Below the pieces are notes generated by a model. The model did no database searches. It saw only the letters and a program-made list of their open reading frames with translations, and was not told the origin of the DNA. Shown one piece after another: positions 1 to 9,108 of a stretch of DNA of 64,000 nucleotides. The stretch covers positions 2,542,001 through 2,606,000 of the forward strand of contig NZ_CP010554.1 in assembly GCF_000934545.1 (NCBI RefSeq), in the 5' to 3' direction. Position 1 is the stretch's first letter. Each line of letters begins with the position of its first letter. Origin of the DNA: Rugosibacter aromaticivorans (GTDB taxonomy: Bacteria > Pseudomonadota > Gammaproteobacteria > Burkholderiales > Rhodocyclaceae). A program made the position numbers and the translations under genes.

Positions 1-2330
1 GCGCAGGCTCGCTCGTCGCCTACAGCCTCGGTATTACGGATCTTGACCCACTGCGCTATGAACTGCTGTTCGAACGCTTCCTGAACCCTGAGCGCGTCTC
101 GATGCCTGACTTTGACATCGACTTCTGCCAGGAAGGCCGCGACCGGGTCATCGATTACGTCAAGAAAAAATACGGCGCGCACGCGGTATCGCAAATTGCC
201 ACTTTCGGCACCCTCGCAGCAAAAGCCGTGATTCGTGACGTCGGCCGTGTGCTTGATCTGGGCTTTAATTTCGTTGACCAATTTGCCAAGCTCATCCCGA
301 ATGAGCTGGGCATCACTCTCAAAGACGCACTGGATAAAGAGCCCTTGATTCGCCAGCGCATCGAGTCCGAAGAAGAAATTGCCGAGCTGTGGTCGCTCGC
401 CATCAAGCTCGAAGGCCTCACGCGCAACGTCGGCATGCATGCCGGTGGCGTATTGATCGCCCCCGGCAAGCTCACCGACTTTTGCCCGCTGTATGCCGCT
501 GCCGGCACGGATTCCGTGATTTCGCAATTTGATAAGGACGATGTTGAAAAAGCCGGGTTGGTTAAATTCGACTTTCTGGGTTTGCGCACGCTCACCATCC
601 TCGATGAAGCCGTGCGCCTGGTGCAGGAAGTCGAAGGCGTATCCATTGATCTGGATACGCTGCCACTGGATGATCGCGAAACCTACGACGCGGTTTTCAA
701 AAGCGCGAACACCACCTCGGTATTTCAATTTGAATCCAGCGGGATGAAAGAAACATTGATCCAGGCAAAGCCTGATCGGCTGGAGGATTTGATTGCGCTC
801 AATGCCCTGTACCGACCGGGGCCGATGGATTTCATTCCCAATTTTGTTGCCCGCAAGCATGGCCGCGAGCGCGTGGTTTATCCGCACCCGAGCCTGGAGC
901 GTGTGTTGTCTACTACCTACGGCATCATGGTGTATCAAGAGCAAGTGATGCAGACAGCGCAGGTCGTGGCGGGCTACAGCCTCGGTGGTGCGGACCTCTT
1001 GCGCCGCGCGATGGGGAAAAAGAAAAAAGAGGAAATGGATCAGCAGCGCGCCGTCTTTGTCGAGGGTGCTGGCAAAAATAATATCGGCGAAGCCCAGGCC
1101 AACGAAATTTTCGATGTGATGGAAAAGTTCGCTGGCTATGGCTTCAACAAATCCCACGCCGCCGCTTATTCGCTGGTGGCTTATCAAACCGGCTGGCTCA
1201 AGTGTCATCATCCGGCCGCATTTGCTGCGGCCACTTTGTCGTCAGAAATGGCCAACACCGACAAGATCCAGTTCTTTTTCAAAGACGCAATCGACAATGG
1301 TCTGACCTTTTTGCCACCGGATATCAACGCCAGCGGCGTGCGCTTTCGCCCCGTTGACAGCAAAACCATCCGTTATGGCCTGGGCGCACTCAAAGGCACG
1401 GGCGAAGCCGCGCTCACGGTGATTTTGAAAGCCCGCACCACCGATGGCCCCTTCACCGATTTGTTTGATTTTTGCCGACGGCTCGATAAACGCGTGGTCA
1501 ACCGCCGCGTGATTGAATCGCTCATCCGTGCGGGGGCTTTTGACAGCGTCGACAACCACCGCGCCAAGCTACTGGCCTCAGTAAGCATTGCGCTGGACGC
1601 CGCCGAACAAGCCGAGCGCAACGCCCTGCAAAGTGGTTTGTTTGACACCCCAGAGACCAGCAACACGCAAGCCACCGCACATTACATCACCACCGCGCGC
1701 TGGACTGAACGCGAGCAACTGTTGCACGAAAAAGCCGCGCTGGGGTTTTTCCTCTCTGGCCATCCGTACCATGCCTATGCCGCCGAATTGTCTGCTTTTG
1801 TGAAACGCCGCCTCGGGCAAGTCGAACCGCAGCGCGACCCGGTGTTGCTCGCCGGCATCGTCATCGCAAGTCGCACCCAGATGACGCGCCGCGGCAAAAT
1901 GGCCATCGTCACCTTGGATGATGGCAGTTCGCAAATCGAAGTCACCGTATTTAACGAACTGTGGGAAACAGAACGCGGCAAGATCAAGGAAGATGAACTG
2001 CTGCTGGTAGAAGGCAAAGTGCAAAAAGACGATTACAGCGGCGGCCTGCGCGTCACTGTTGAAAAGCTCTTCACGCTGAGTGAGGCACGCGGCCGCTTTG
2101 CCCGCAGCCTGCAGCTCACCATGAATGGCGGCTCGGACGCCAAACGCTTACACGCATTGCTCGCCCCTTTTCGCCCGGGGCCTTGCCCGATACGCTTACG
2201 CTATACCAACAGCGAAGCCAGCGCTGAACTCCCCATGCCCGACGCCTGGCGTGTACAGCTTGACGACACGCTACTCGCCGGGCTCACTGAATGGCTGACA
2301 CCTGAAAACGTCAAAGTGGTTTACGTTTAA
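1..2330 (+). CDS. dnaE: DNA polymerase III alpha subunit, 5' end outside window
   Basis: Catalytic subunit of the replicative DNA polymerase. The frame is open from base 3, giving about 775 of the roughly 1160 residues usual for the family; the N-terminal PHP domain lies outside the window. Visible signatures are the palm motif PDFDIDF just after position 102, whose two acidic residues belong to the metal site, the stretch GYGFNKSHAAAYSLVAYQTG around 1135-1195, and near the C-terminus an OB-fold region (VLLAGIVIASRTQMTRRGK, about 1845-1905). It ends in TAA, 24 bases before the next gene on the same strand. Confidence 0.97.
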   Translation, partial: AGSLVAYSLGITDLDPLRYELLFERFLNPERVSMPDFDIDFCQEGRDRVIDYVKKKYGAHAVSQIATFGTLAAKAVIRDVGRVLDLGFNFVDQFAKLIPNELGITLKDALDKEPLIRQRIESEEEIAELWSLAIKLEGLTRNVGMHAGGVLIAPGKLTDFCPLYAAAGTDSVISQFDKDDVEKAGLVKFDFLGLRTLTILDEAVRLVQEVEGVSIDLDTLPLDDRETYDAVFKSANTTSVFQFESSGMKETLIQAKPDRLEDLIALNALYRPGPMDFIPNFVARKHGRERVVYPHPSLERVLSTTYGIMVYQEQVMQTAQVVAGYSLGGADLLRRAMGKKKKEEMDQQRAVFVEGAGKNNIGEAQANEIFDVMEKFAGYGFNKSHAAAYSLVAYQTGWLKCHHPAAFAAATLSSEMANTDKIQFFFKDAIDNGLTFLPPDINASGVRFRPVDSKTIRYGLGALKGTGEAALTVILKARTTDGPFTDLFDFCRRLDKRVVNRRVIESLIRAGAFDSVDNHRAKLLASVSIALDAAEQAERNALQSGLFDTPETSNTQATAHYITTARWTEREQLLHEKAALGFFLSGHPYHAYAAELSAFVKRRLGQVEPQRDPVLLAGIVIASRTQMTRRGKMAIVTLDDGSSQIEVTVFNELWETERGKIKEDELLLVEGKVQKDDYSGGLRVTVEKLFTLSEARGRFARSLQLTMNGGSDAKRLHALLAPFRPGPCPIRLRYTNSEASAELPMPDAWRVQLDDTLLAGLTEWLTPENVKVVYV

Positions 2331-2354
2331 CCCAAGTTAAATGCGGATGCAAAC

Positions 2355-2870
2355 ATGACAACCCTCATCGACAACCCCTTACTTGATAACCTGTGCGCAG
2401 CCGCCGCCGCCAGCCTGCGCCGACGAAAAAACCATAACCTGCATCTCAGCGACGATGCCCCGGCGCATCGCCTGCTGAATGCCGTGCAGCCCGATTCTTA
2501 CATCGCGCCGCATCGGCATTTGGACCCCACCAAGGATGAAACCTTCGTGGTGTTACGCGGACTGATGGGCCTGTTGATATTCGATGACGCAGGGCAAATC
2601 GTGAAACAAATAAAAGTTTCCGCAGGAACGCAAAGCGCTGGCGCCGGTGATACGGTAAACGGTGCAGAAAACATCATACTCGGCGTCGATATTCCCGCAG
2701 GCACATGGCATACATCGCTCGCCCTTGTGCCAGACACCGTCATACTCGAAGCCAAAGCCGGCCCTTACCACCCGCTGACTGAAGCAGAACGCGCACCTTG
2801 GGCGCCCGCCGAGAACACGCCCGAAGCAGCGGCGTATTTGGCCAACTGGCACGCTGCATTTGAAGTTTGA
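2355..2870 (+). CDS. WbuC-family cupin-fold metalloprotein
   Basis: A 171-residue single-domain cupin. The motif PHRHLDPTKDETFVVLRG (about residues 54-71) carries the His/Glu metal-ligand pattern of the WbuC group, and IPAGTWHT supplies the second cupin motif. The substrate is unknown; family members sit in polysaccharide or general loci. It follows dnaE by 24 bases and may be co-transcribed. Odd point: between KVSAG and NIILGVDIPAG there is a glycine- and alanine-rich stretch, SAGAGDTVNG, that looks longer than usual for this loop and is encoded by a near-copy of the dispersed repeat at 2637-2655. Family call fairly sure; function not. Confidence 0.8.
   Translation: MTTLIDNPLLDNLCAAAAASLRRRKNHNLHLSDDAPAHRLLNAVQPDSYIAPHRHLDPTKDETFVVLRGLMGLLIFDDAGQIVKQIKVSAGTQSAGAGDTVNGAENIILGVDIPAGTWHTSLALVPDTVILEAKAGPYHPLTEAERAPWAPAENTPEAAAYLANWHAAFEV
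2637..2655 (+). repeat. Dispersed repeat copy inside the cupin gene
   Basis: Matches the core GTCGGCGCTGGTGATACGG at 16 of 19 bases by hand alignment. It is read in frame as A-G-A-G-D-T. This is one of the two most divergent copies and could be a chance match. Confidence 0.45.
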
Positions 2871-2872
2871 CT

Positions 2873-2894
2873 TGGTAATGCATTCGCATTACCA
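2873..2894. promoter_or_regulatory. Palindromic operator candidate before the toxin-antitoxin pair
   Basis: A perfect inverted repeat with arms TGGTAATGC and GCATTACCA around a 4-base centre, 37 bases upstream of the antitoxin start and just after the cupin stop. PrlF-type antitoxins are AbrB-fold DNA binders that repress their own promoter, so this is the likely autoregulation site. The binding role is inferred. Confidence 0.6.
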
Positions 2895-2931
2895 TGCTGG
2901 CATTCTGTAAAAATTTTGCAAAGGATGCGGC

Positions 2932-3255
2932 ATGCCTACCACCCTACAACTCGAATCAACTCTGACTGATCGCTACCAAACAACCGTCCCCGACGGCGTG
3001 CGACGTGCGCTCAATCTTGGCAAGCGTGACCGCATCCGCTATCTGGTACAAAGCGACGGATCAGTTATTCTGCAGCGTGCAGAGGAGACGGACGATCCAG
3101 TGCTTGGCAGTTTTCTGAATTTCCTGGCGCAAGACATCCATGCGCACCCGCAGCGTGTCGCTGCGCTTGATAAAGACTTGACCAAACGCATGCGTAACCT
3201 GACCAAGGGCGTGAAGGCTGACCTCAATGCCCCGCTTGACCCTGCCGACGAATGA
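2932..3255 (+). CDS. prlF: PrlF-family antitoxin (AbrB fold)
   Basis: Antitoxin of a type II toxin-antitoxin pair, 107 residues. The N-terminal half has the swapped-hairpin AbrB-like pattern (LTDRYQTTVPDGVRRALNL, then a YLVQSDGSVILQR strand) used for DNA binding. The C-terminal half (VLGSFLNFLAQDIHAHPQRV) matches the conserved PrlF tail that contacts the toxin. The start follows AAAGGATGCGGC, a reasonable ribosome site. Its stop overlaps the toxin start by 4 bases (ATGA), so translation is probably coupled. A palindrome at 2873-2894 is the candidate self-operator. Confidence 0.9.
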   Translation: MPTTLQLESTLTDRYQTTVPDGVRRALNLGKRDRIRYLVQSDGSVILQRAEETDDPVLGSFLNFLAQDIHAHPQRVAALDKDLTKRMRNLTKGVKADLNAPLDPADE

Positions 3256-3752
3256 CAGAGGCCACTGAGGCCATCGTCGTTAATGGCTGGCATCTTTTTG
3301 CGCACCCCTTGTTTCTGCATCAAGTGGAAACCTTGATCGCCAAGGTTGAGCACCTTAAAGCCAAAGACCCCAAGACCTATCGCCAGAAGAACAGCACCAA
3401 ACGCCTGGCAGCAATCGCCATGCTGGCGCTTGACGTGATACCCGCAGACCCGACGCGTGTGGAATACCGACAGGGCAGCACATTGGGCGCTAATCGCAAG
3501 CACTGGTTTCGTGCCAAGTTCTATCAGCAATACCGCTTGTTCTTTCGCTATCACGCCACCCAACGCATTATTGTTTACGCGTGGGTCAACGACGAAGACA
3601 GCAAACGCGCCTATGAAAGCAGCGATGATGCGTATCTCGTGTTTCGCAAGATGCTTGACAATGGTCACCCACCAGAAGATTGGGCGGCGTTGCTGAAAGA
3701 AGCAAGTGCCACTTCAAAGCGCTTGAGCTCACTCATCACACCGGAGCGTTAG
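3252..3752 (+). CDS. yhaV: YhaV-family toxin, ribosome-dependent endoribonuclease
   Basis: Toxin partner of the PrlF-like protein, 166 residues, close to the usual length. Conserved features of the RelE-like YhaV fold are visible: NGWHLFAHPLFL at the N-terminus, RQGSTLGANRKHWFRAKF, then YRLFFRYH and IIVYAWVNDEDSKRAY with the basic and aromatic residues expected of the RNA-cleaving face. In characterised homologues the toxin degrades mRNA during translation and is neutralised by PrlF. The gene is intact with no frameshift, so the module is probably functional. Confidence 0.9.
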   Translation: MTEATEAIVVNGWHLFAHPLFLHQVETLIAKVEHLKAKDPKTYRQKNSTKRLAAIAMLALDVIPADPTRVEYRQGSTLGANRKHWFRAKFYQQYRLFFRYHATQRIIVYAWVNDEDSKRAYESSDDAYLVFRKMLDNGHPPEDWAALLKEASATSKRLSSLITPER

Positions 3753-3865
3753 TTGGTAACGAAGACCTGGTGAAGGCAGAGGATGGTTAGCTGGAAATTA
3801 TCGCGATGTTGCTCTTTAGTTGACGCTTTCAAGGAACAAGAAGGCAGCCTTACTCTGTGGCTGGT

Positions 3866-5032
3866 TTATATCGCCAATCGCCAGAGCGACGTGACTTCGA
3901 CTGCGCGGGCGGCGTGCAGCGGATCAGTAGCATCGGTGACGCGACGATGGCTTGGCCGCACATCGTGCTTTTCGATAAGCTGTAATCCGGCGTTATCTAT
4001 CATCGCTAACAACTCAGCGCGTGTGCGCAGCCCCAGATGTTCGGCAATGTCGGAGAGTACCAGCCAGCCTTCGCCGCCCGGCGTTAAATGTGCCGCTAGT
4101 CCCGCCAGAAATCCTTGCAGCATGCGGCTTTCCGGGTCATATACGGCATATTCAAGCGCAGAGCTTGGCTGGGCAGGCAGCCAGGGCGGGTTGCATACAA
4201 TCAGCGGTGCACTGCCCTCGGGGAAGAGATTGGCCTGCACCACGGCAACTTGTTCCGCGAGCCCGAGCCGCGCCAGATTCTCGCGGGCGCAAGCCGAGGC
4301 GCGCGGGTCTTGATCGGTGGCGATAATGCGCGCAACACCTCGCCGCGCCAGCACAGCAGCCAGCACACCGGTGCCGGTGCCAATATCGAAGGCCAGAGAA
4401 TCCGCGGCTAGCGCAGCGGGCAAAGGCGCTTCATTGACCAGCCCGACATATTCGCTGCGCACCGGGGCAAAGACACCGTAATGCGGGTAAATGCGATTAT
4501 TCAGCGCGGCAACCGGCACGCCTTTTTTGCGCCACTCGTGCGCGCCGATCAGGCCTTGCAATTCGCGCAGCGAGATGAGGGACGGCGCTTCGCCAACACC
4601 ACCGGGGCCATAGGCTTCGCTGCATGCCTGCCGCACATCGGGTGCGCGGCGTAAAGGCACGCTGTAGTCAGCGTTTAGCGGCAGCAGCAGTTTGTTGAGA
4701 ATATGTGCACGCCGCCCCTGCGCTTGACGATGCAGATGGAATGCCTCGCCTGAGGTGTGTGCGCCAGCCGTTGGCGCTTGGCGATCAACGCGCCGCGCGA
4801 GTGCTTGCAGCAGTTGGCGCGCATTCTGAAAATCGCCGCGCCAGAGCAGCGCTGTGCCTGCACGGGCAAGGCGAAAGGCCGCGTCTGCAGTCATTCGGTC
4901 GTCCGCCACCACGATTTTTGGGGGCGGTGCGAGGCCACTTTCTGCCCGCCACCATGCAGACTTCGGCTCCTCATTTTCAATCCAATGGACAACTGGATCG
5001 CCCTTCATGGCCTCATCACATGCCCGTATCAC
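3866..5032 (-). CDS. Class I SAM-dependent methyltransferase (HemK/RsmC-like core)
   Basis: 388 residues. A poorly conserved N-terminal half is followed by a Rossmann methyltransferase domain: the SAM-binding glycine motif DIGTGTGVLAAVLARRG at about residues 215-231, an acidic residue after strand 2 (IIATDQDP), and the catalytic NPPW motif in LIVCNPPWLP. NPPW/NPPY is typical of enzymes that methylate amide or exocyclic amino nitrogens in protein, rRNA or DNA, so the target cannot be fixed from sequence. The start overlaps the cysB stop by 4 bases, indicating one transcription unit with cysB. Confidence 0.85.
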   Translation of the reverse strand: MIRACDEAMKGDPVVHWIENEEPKSAWWRAESGLAPPPKIVVADDRMTADAAFRLARAGTALLWRGDFQNARQLLQALARRVDRQAPTAGAHTSGEAFHLHRQAQGRRAHILNKLLLPLNADYSVPLRRAPDVRQACSEAYGPGGVGEAPSLISLRELQGLIGAHEWRKKGVPVAALNNRIYPHYGVFAPVRSEYVGLVNEAPLPAALAADSLAFDIGTGTGVLAAVLARRGVARIIATDQDPRASACARENLARLGLAEQVAVVQANLFPEGSAPLIVCNPPWLPAQPSSALEYAVYDPESRMLQGFLAGLAAHLTPGGEGWLVLSDIAEHLGLRTRAELLAMIDNAGLQLIEKHDVRPSHRRVTDATDPLHAARAVEVTSLWRLAI

Positions 5033-5970
5033 AAACCGGCATCCAGGCCGCCACCCTTGAGCGCGGCGGCAACTACCCGCTTTGTCAGCTGCGGGGCGAG
5101 CAGCTCGATGAAATCATATTCAAAACCCCTGAGCCAGACATCGCGGCGAAAGCCCAGACGCGTGGTATTCGCCTCAAACAGGTGGGAGGCGGGCAAAGCG
5201 GCCAGCGCATCGTCGCGCAGCGGGTCAAACGCCATTTCGGCAATGATGCCCAAGCCCAAGCCCAGACTGACATAGGTCTTGATGACATCGGAATCGATGG
5301 CGGTGAGCATGACATTAGGCTGCAAGCCCTGTCGCTCAAAGGCGCGATCAATATGCGAGCGACCGGTGAATGTGGCGTCGTAAGTAATCAGCGGATAGGC
5401 TGCCAGCGTTGCCAGTGTCGGCGCACCCTGGGCGATGAGCGGATGATCCTTGGGAGCAACCACCAAATGCGACCACTGATAGCAGGGCAGGGTGAGTAAT
5501 TCGGCATGCTGGTCTAGCGTTTCGGTGGCGATGCCAAGATCGGCCTTGCCATCGAGCAGCCACTGCGCGATCTGCGCCGGGCTGCCTTGCTGCAAATGCA
5601 GCCGAATTGCCGGGTGCCGGTGCAAGAAACGTTGAATCACCGGCGGCAAGGTATAGCGCGCCTGCGTATGCGTTGTGGCAATGGATAGCGTACCGTTGCT
5701 TTCGGCGGTGAAGTCCTGCCCCACGCGCGTGAGGTTCTGCGTTTCCCGTAAAATGCGATTCGCTATATCCAGCACAATCCGGCCCGGTGCGGTGATGTGG
5801 GTCAAACGCTTGCCGCTGCGCTCGAAGATCGTCACGCCGAGCTCCTCTTCCAGCAGGCGGATTTGCTTTGATACGCCGGGTTGAGAAGTAAACAACGCCT
5901 CGGCCGCAGCGGAAACATTCAAGCTCTGCCGTTCAATTTCAACCAGATAACGCAGCTGTTGCAGCTTCAT
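5029..5970 (-). CDS. cysB: LysR-type regulator of cysteine/sulfur metabolism, CysB-like
   Basis: 313 residues with an N-terminal winged helix-turn-helix (MKLQQLRYLVEIERQSLNVS, then AAEALFTSQPGVSKQIRLLE) and a periplasmic-binding-protein-like effector domain. The opening residues and the GKRLTHITAPGR segment match CysB/Cbl rather than generic LysR proteins. CysB activates sulfate-assimilation genes in response to N-acetylserine. Here it is divergent from such an operon starting at 6054, separated by 83 bases, which supports the assignment. It is slightly shorter than the enterobacterial protein. Confidence 0.92.
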   Translation of the reverse strand: MKLQQLRYLVEIERQSLNVSAAAEALFTSQPGVSKQIRLLEEELGVTIFERSGKRLTHITAPGRIVLDIANRILRETQNLTRVGQDFTAESNGTLSIATTHTQARYTLPPVIQRFLHRHPAIRLHLQQGSPAQIAQWLLDGKADLGIATETLDQHAELLTLPCYQWSHLVVAPKDHPLIAQGAPTLATLAAYPLITYDATFTGRSHIDRAFERQGLQPNVMLTAIDSDVIKTYVSLGLGLGIIAEMAFDPLRDDALAALPASHLFEANTTRLGFRRDVWLRGFEYDFIELLAPQLTKRVVAAALKGGGLDAGL

Positions 5971-6053
5971 GGGGGCATTATAGAATTTTTTGATCTAAAC
6001 AAATAGCTTGTAAGTATTTTTAAAACCTATTGGATCTCGTTAGTATCTGCCAC
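5971..6053. promoter_or_regulatory. Divergent promoter region between cysB and the sulfur operon
   Basis: An 83-base AT-rich intergenic stretch in an otherwise GC-rich neighbourhood, with T and A runs (GAATTTTTTGATC, GTATTTTTAAAAC). CysB-controlled promoters are typically of this kind. No clear -35/-10 pair or symmetric site could be fixed, so only the region is annotated. Confidence 0.4.
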
Positions 6054-6845
6054 ATGATGGATTTCACCTTTACTCCGGCGTTGTCGCTCTCCGGCTTGAT
6101 CGTCGGCTTACTGGTCGGCTTGACCGGCGTTGGCGGCGGTTCGCTGATGACGCCGATTCTGGTACTGCTCTTTGGCTTCAAGCCGGCCACCGCAGTAGGC
6201 ACTGACTTGCTCTACGCTGCGATCACCAAAAGCGGTGGCAGTTGGGTACATCATCGCCATGGTAATATCGATTGGCGCATTACCGGCCGCATGGCACTGG
6301 GCAGTGTGCCTGCTGCCACGTTGTCACTGGTGGTACTTGCCCACTTGGGGCTTGAAGATCACAGCACTGCCCGACTGATTACCGGCGTGCTGGGTGTGGC
6401 TTTGCTACTGACAGCCAGCTCGCTGCTATTTCGTCAACGTCTGCTGGCTTTCGGACGCCGCTATATTGGCCAGTCGCTGAATGAAAAACAGACGGCGCTG
6501 CTGACCATTCTGGTCGGGGCGATTGTCGGTACACTGGTGGCATGGACCTCGGTTGGCGCGGGAGCGCTGGGCGTCACGGCACTAACCTTTTTATACCCTC
6601 ATTTGGCAACACGCCGTATTGTCGGCGCCGACATCGCCCATGCCGTGCCACTCACCCTGGTTTCCGGCATGGGGCACTGGTATCTGGGCAGTGTGGATGT
6701 GCCGCTGCTGCTGAATCTGCTGTTGGGCTCGCTGCCCGGTATCGCGCTGGGCAGCCATTTTGCCGCACGAGTGCCCGAGCGCGGCTTGCGCTCATTACTC
6801 GCCGCCGTGCTGATATTGGTCGGCGGAAAACTTATCCTTGCCTGA
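6054..6845 (+). CDS. TauE/SafE (TSUP) family membrane transporter, probably a sulfur-compound exporter
   Basis: About 263 residues, almost entirely hydrophobic, with repeated membrane segments and the family loop GLTGVGGGSLMTPILVLLFG followed by TAVGTDLLYAAITKSGG near the N-terminus. TSUP proteins export or import sulfite, sulfoacetate or related anions. As first gene of a sulfate-reduction operon it most likely handles sulfite or sulfate. Start: ATG at 6054 (or 6057); a TTG at 6030 in the same frame is less likely. No strong ribosome site is visible. The stop is 32 bases before cysI. Confidence 0.85.
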   Translation: MMDFTFTPALSLSGLIVGLLVGLTGVGGGSLMTPILVLLFGFKPATAVGTDLLYAAITKSGGSWVHHRHGNIDWRITGRMALGSVPAATLSLVVLAHLGLEDHSTARLITGVLGVALLLTASSLLFRQRLLAFGRRYIGQSLNEKQTALLTILVGAIVGTLVAWTSVGAGALGVTALTFLYPHLATRRIVGADIAHAVPLTLVSGMGHWYLGSVDVPLLLNLLLGSLPGIALGSHFAARVPERGLRSLLAAVLILVGGKLILA

Positions 6846-6877
6846 AACTACGATGAAAAACTCGACGGAAAAATATC

Positions 6878-8563
6878 ATGTACCACTACGACGCAACCGA
6901 TAAAGCTATCGTACACGCACGGGTCAAACAGTTTCGCGGCCAGACCGAGCGTTTTCTTGCCGGGCAATTGAGCGAAGACGAGTTTCGCCCGCTGCGCCTA
7001 CAAAACGGACTCTACATTCAGCGCCACGCGCCCATGCTGCGCATTGCGATTCCCTATGGCCATTTATCCTCACAGAAGATGCGCATGCTAGCCGCGATTA
7101 CCCGCGATTTTGATCGCGGCGTCGGCCATTTCACCACACGGCAGAATCTTCAGCTCAACTGGATAAAACTTCCCGAAGTACCAGACATCCTGGAACGTCT
7201 TGCCAGCGTAGAGATGCATGCAATTCAGACTTCGGGCAATTGCATTCGCAATATCACTACTGATCCGTTCGCCGGTGTCGCCGCGGACGAAATCGCCGAC
7301 CCGCGCCCGTGGGCCGAGATCCTGCGGCAATGGTCGACCTTTCATCCAGAATTCGCCTATTTACCACGCAAGTTCAAGGTGGCGTTCAATGCAGCACAAG
7401 AAGACCGTGTCGCTCTCAAGGTCTATGATCTGGGTTTTCATCTGATCAAAACTGCTAGCGGAGAACTCGGCTTTACCGTGTACGCCGGTGGCGGCCTTGG
7501 CCGTACGCCATTACTCGCCCAGAAAATTCGGGATTTTCTGCCCTGGCAGCATCTGCTGACCTACAGCGAAGCCGTAGTGCGTGTCTATAACCGCTACGGT
7601 CGGCGGGACAATATCTGGAAAGCGCGGATCAAGATCCTTGTCAAAGCGCTCGGCAGCGAAGAGTTCGCCCGGCAGGTCGAAGAAGAATGGGCATATATCA
7701 AGGATGGCCCGAACACACTGACCGCAGAAGAAGTCACGCGCGTGGCAAGCCAGTTTTCACCACCGGCTTATGAAAAATTCCCTGCCAGCGATCTAGCCAG
7801 CATCGCTGTCCAATACGACGACAAAGCCTTCAGCCGTTGGCTGGAGCGCAACGTGCATGAACACAAAATCCCCGGCTATGCGGCAGTCACTTTGTCGCTG
7901 AAATCACCGGGCACAGCGCCCGGTAATGCAACGGCTGCTCAAATGGAAGCGGCGGCGCTCCTATCCGACGAATTCAGCTTTGGCGAGCTACGCGTTGCCC
8001 ATGAGCAGAACCTGATTCTTGCCGATGTGCCGCAACGTGACTTGCACACGGTTTGGCAACGGGCAAAAGCGGCCGGGCTGGCCAATGCCAACATTGGCCT
8101 GCTGGCGGACATGATTGTCTGCCCCGGGGGCGACTTCTGCTCGCTGGCCAATGCCAAATCGTTACCCATCGCAGCCGCCATTCACGAGCGCTTTGCCGAT
8201 CTGGATTATCTGTTCGACATTGGCGAGCTGGAGCTGAATATTTCGGGCTGCATGAATTCCTGCGGTCATCATCACCTTGGCGCGATTGGTATTCTCGGCG
8301 TCGATAAGCATGGCGAAGAGTGGTATCAAATTACGCTCGGTGGCGCGCAAGGCAATAACACGCGGTTTGGCGAAGTCATCGGTCGCGCCTTCTCAGCGGC
8401 GGAAGTGACCGATGTCATCGAACGTATAATCCAAACCTATCTCGCCCACCGCCACGCCGATGAACAGTTCAATGAGACCTTGGCACGCATCGGCCTGCAA
8501 CCCTTCCGCGAGGCCGCGTATCGCAAGGATGAAGCAACCGCAGGAGAACCTGCCCATGTCTAA
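6878..8563 (+). CDS. cysI: Sulfite reductase, siroheme/[4Fe-4S] subunit
   Basis: 561 residues of the nitrite/sulfite reductase hemoprotein family: two ferredoxin-like halves (LQNGLYIQRHAPMLRIAIPY and the later FGELRVAHEQNLILADVP) and two siroheme domains. Four cysteines that coordinate the cluster and siroheme are visible in CPGGDFCSLANAKS and ISGCMNSCGHHH. It reduces sulfite to sulfide by six electrons. No cysJ flavoprotein is nearby; the electron donor may be ferredoxin or another partner. The neighbouring DUF934 gene overlaps its end by 8 bases, the usual proteobacterial pairing. Confidence 0.95.
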   Translation: MYHYDATDKAIVHARVKQFRGQTERFLAGQLSEDEFRPLRLQNGLYIQRHAPMLRIAIPYGHLSSQKMRMLAAITRDFDRGVGHFTTRQNLQLNWIKLPEVPDILERLASVEMHAIQTSGNCIRNITTDPFAGVAADEIADPRPWAEILRQWSTFHPEFAYLPRKFKVAFNAAQEDRVALKVYDLGFHLIKTASGELGFTVYAGGGLGRTPLLAQKIRDFLPWQHLLTYSEAVVRVYNRYGRRDNIWKARIKILVKALGSEEFARQVEEEWAYIKDGPNTLTAEEVTRVASQFSPPAYEKFPASDLASIAVQYDDKAFSRWLERNVHEHKIPGYAAVTLSLKSPGTAPGNATAAQMEAAALLSDEFSFGELRVAHEQNLILADVPQRDLHTVWQRAKAAGLANANIGLLADMIVCPGGDFCSLANAKSLPIAAAIHERFADLDYLFDIGELELNISGCMNSCGHHHLGAIGILGVDKHGEEWYQITLGGAQGNNTRFGEVIGRAFSAAEVTDVIERIIQTYLAHRHADEQFNETLARIGLQPFREAAYRKDEATAGEPAHV

Positions 8564-9077
8564 ACAACTTATCAAGGATCGACAGCTGGTTGACGACCAC
8601 TGGCAAGTAGTTTCACTCAGCGATGAAGCCACAGCAGATGACGCTGCTGCGCTGCATGTTCCCGCCGGCTCCGTGCTAATTCCGGCGCCGGTATGGCTTG
8701 CCCAACGTGACGCCTTACTCGCGCGAAGTGATGAGATCGCCGTCTCGCTAGCGCCGACTTTTGCAGTCGAGGACCTTGCCGACGATGTACAGCGTTTTGC
8801 GATGATTGCCGTTGAGTTTCCCAAATTCACCAATGGCCGTGGCTATTCCACTGCTCGCCTGTTGCGCGAACGCTACGGTTTTCGTGGCGAGTTACGTGCC
8901 GTGGGCAATATCGGCCGCGACCAGCTTTTCTATTTATTTCGCGTGGGCTTTAATGCTTTTCTCATCCCGCAAGGGCAAAACGCGGAAGAAGCGTTGCAAT
9001 CGCTGAATGACTTTCCTGAGGTATATCAGGGTGCGGTCGATCAGCCGCTGCCATTGTTCCGTCGTCGGACCGCATAA
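8556..9077 (+). CDS. DUF934 protein, sulfite-reductase partner
   Basis: 173 residues from the ATG at 8556, which overlaps the cysI stop (ATGTCTAA), so translation is coupled. The conserved core FPKFTNGRGYSTARLLRERY and the following GELRAVGNIGRDQ match the DUF934 family. Members are consistently adjacent to cysI in beta- and alphaproteobacteria and are thought to support sulfite reductase; a biochemical role is not firmly known to me. An upstream in-frame ATG at 8460 lies deep inside cysI and is unlikely. Confidence 0.9.
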   Translation: MSKQLIKDRQLVDDHWQVVSLSDEATADDAAALHVPAGSVLIPAPVWLAQRDALLARSDEIAVSLAPTFAVEDLADDVQRFAMIAVEFPKFTNGRGYSTARLLRERYGFRGELRAVGNIGRDQLFYLFRVGFNAFLIPQGQNAEEALQSLNDFPEVYQGAVDQPLPLFRRRTA

Positions 9078-9108
9078 AAACCAACGTAAAAAACTGCGTA
9101 AAATTATC

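Noticed and set aside
155..646. Minus-strand frame inside dnaE
   Set aside because: Serine- and arginine-rich shadow of the dnaE frame.
3783..5499. Long plus-strand frames opposite the methyltransferase and cysB
   Set aside because: They overlap well-supported genes on the minus strand throughout and show no recognisable domain.
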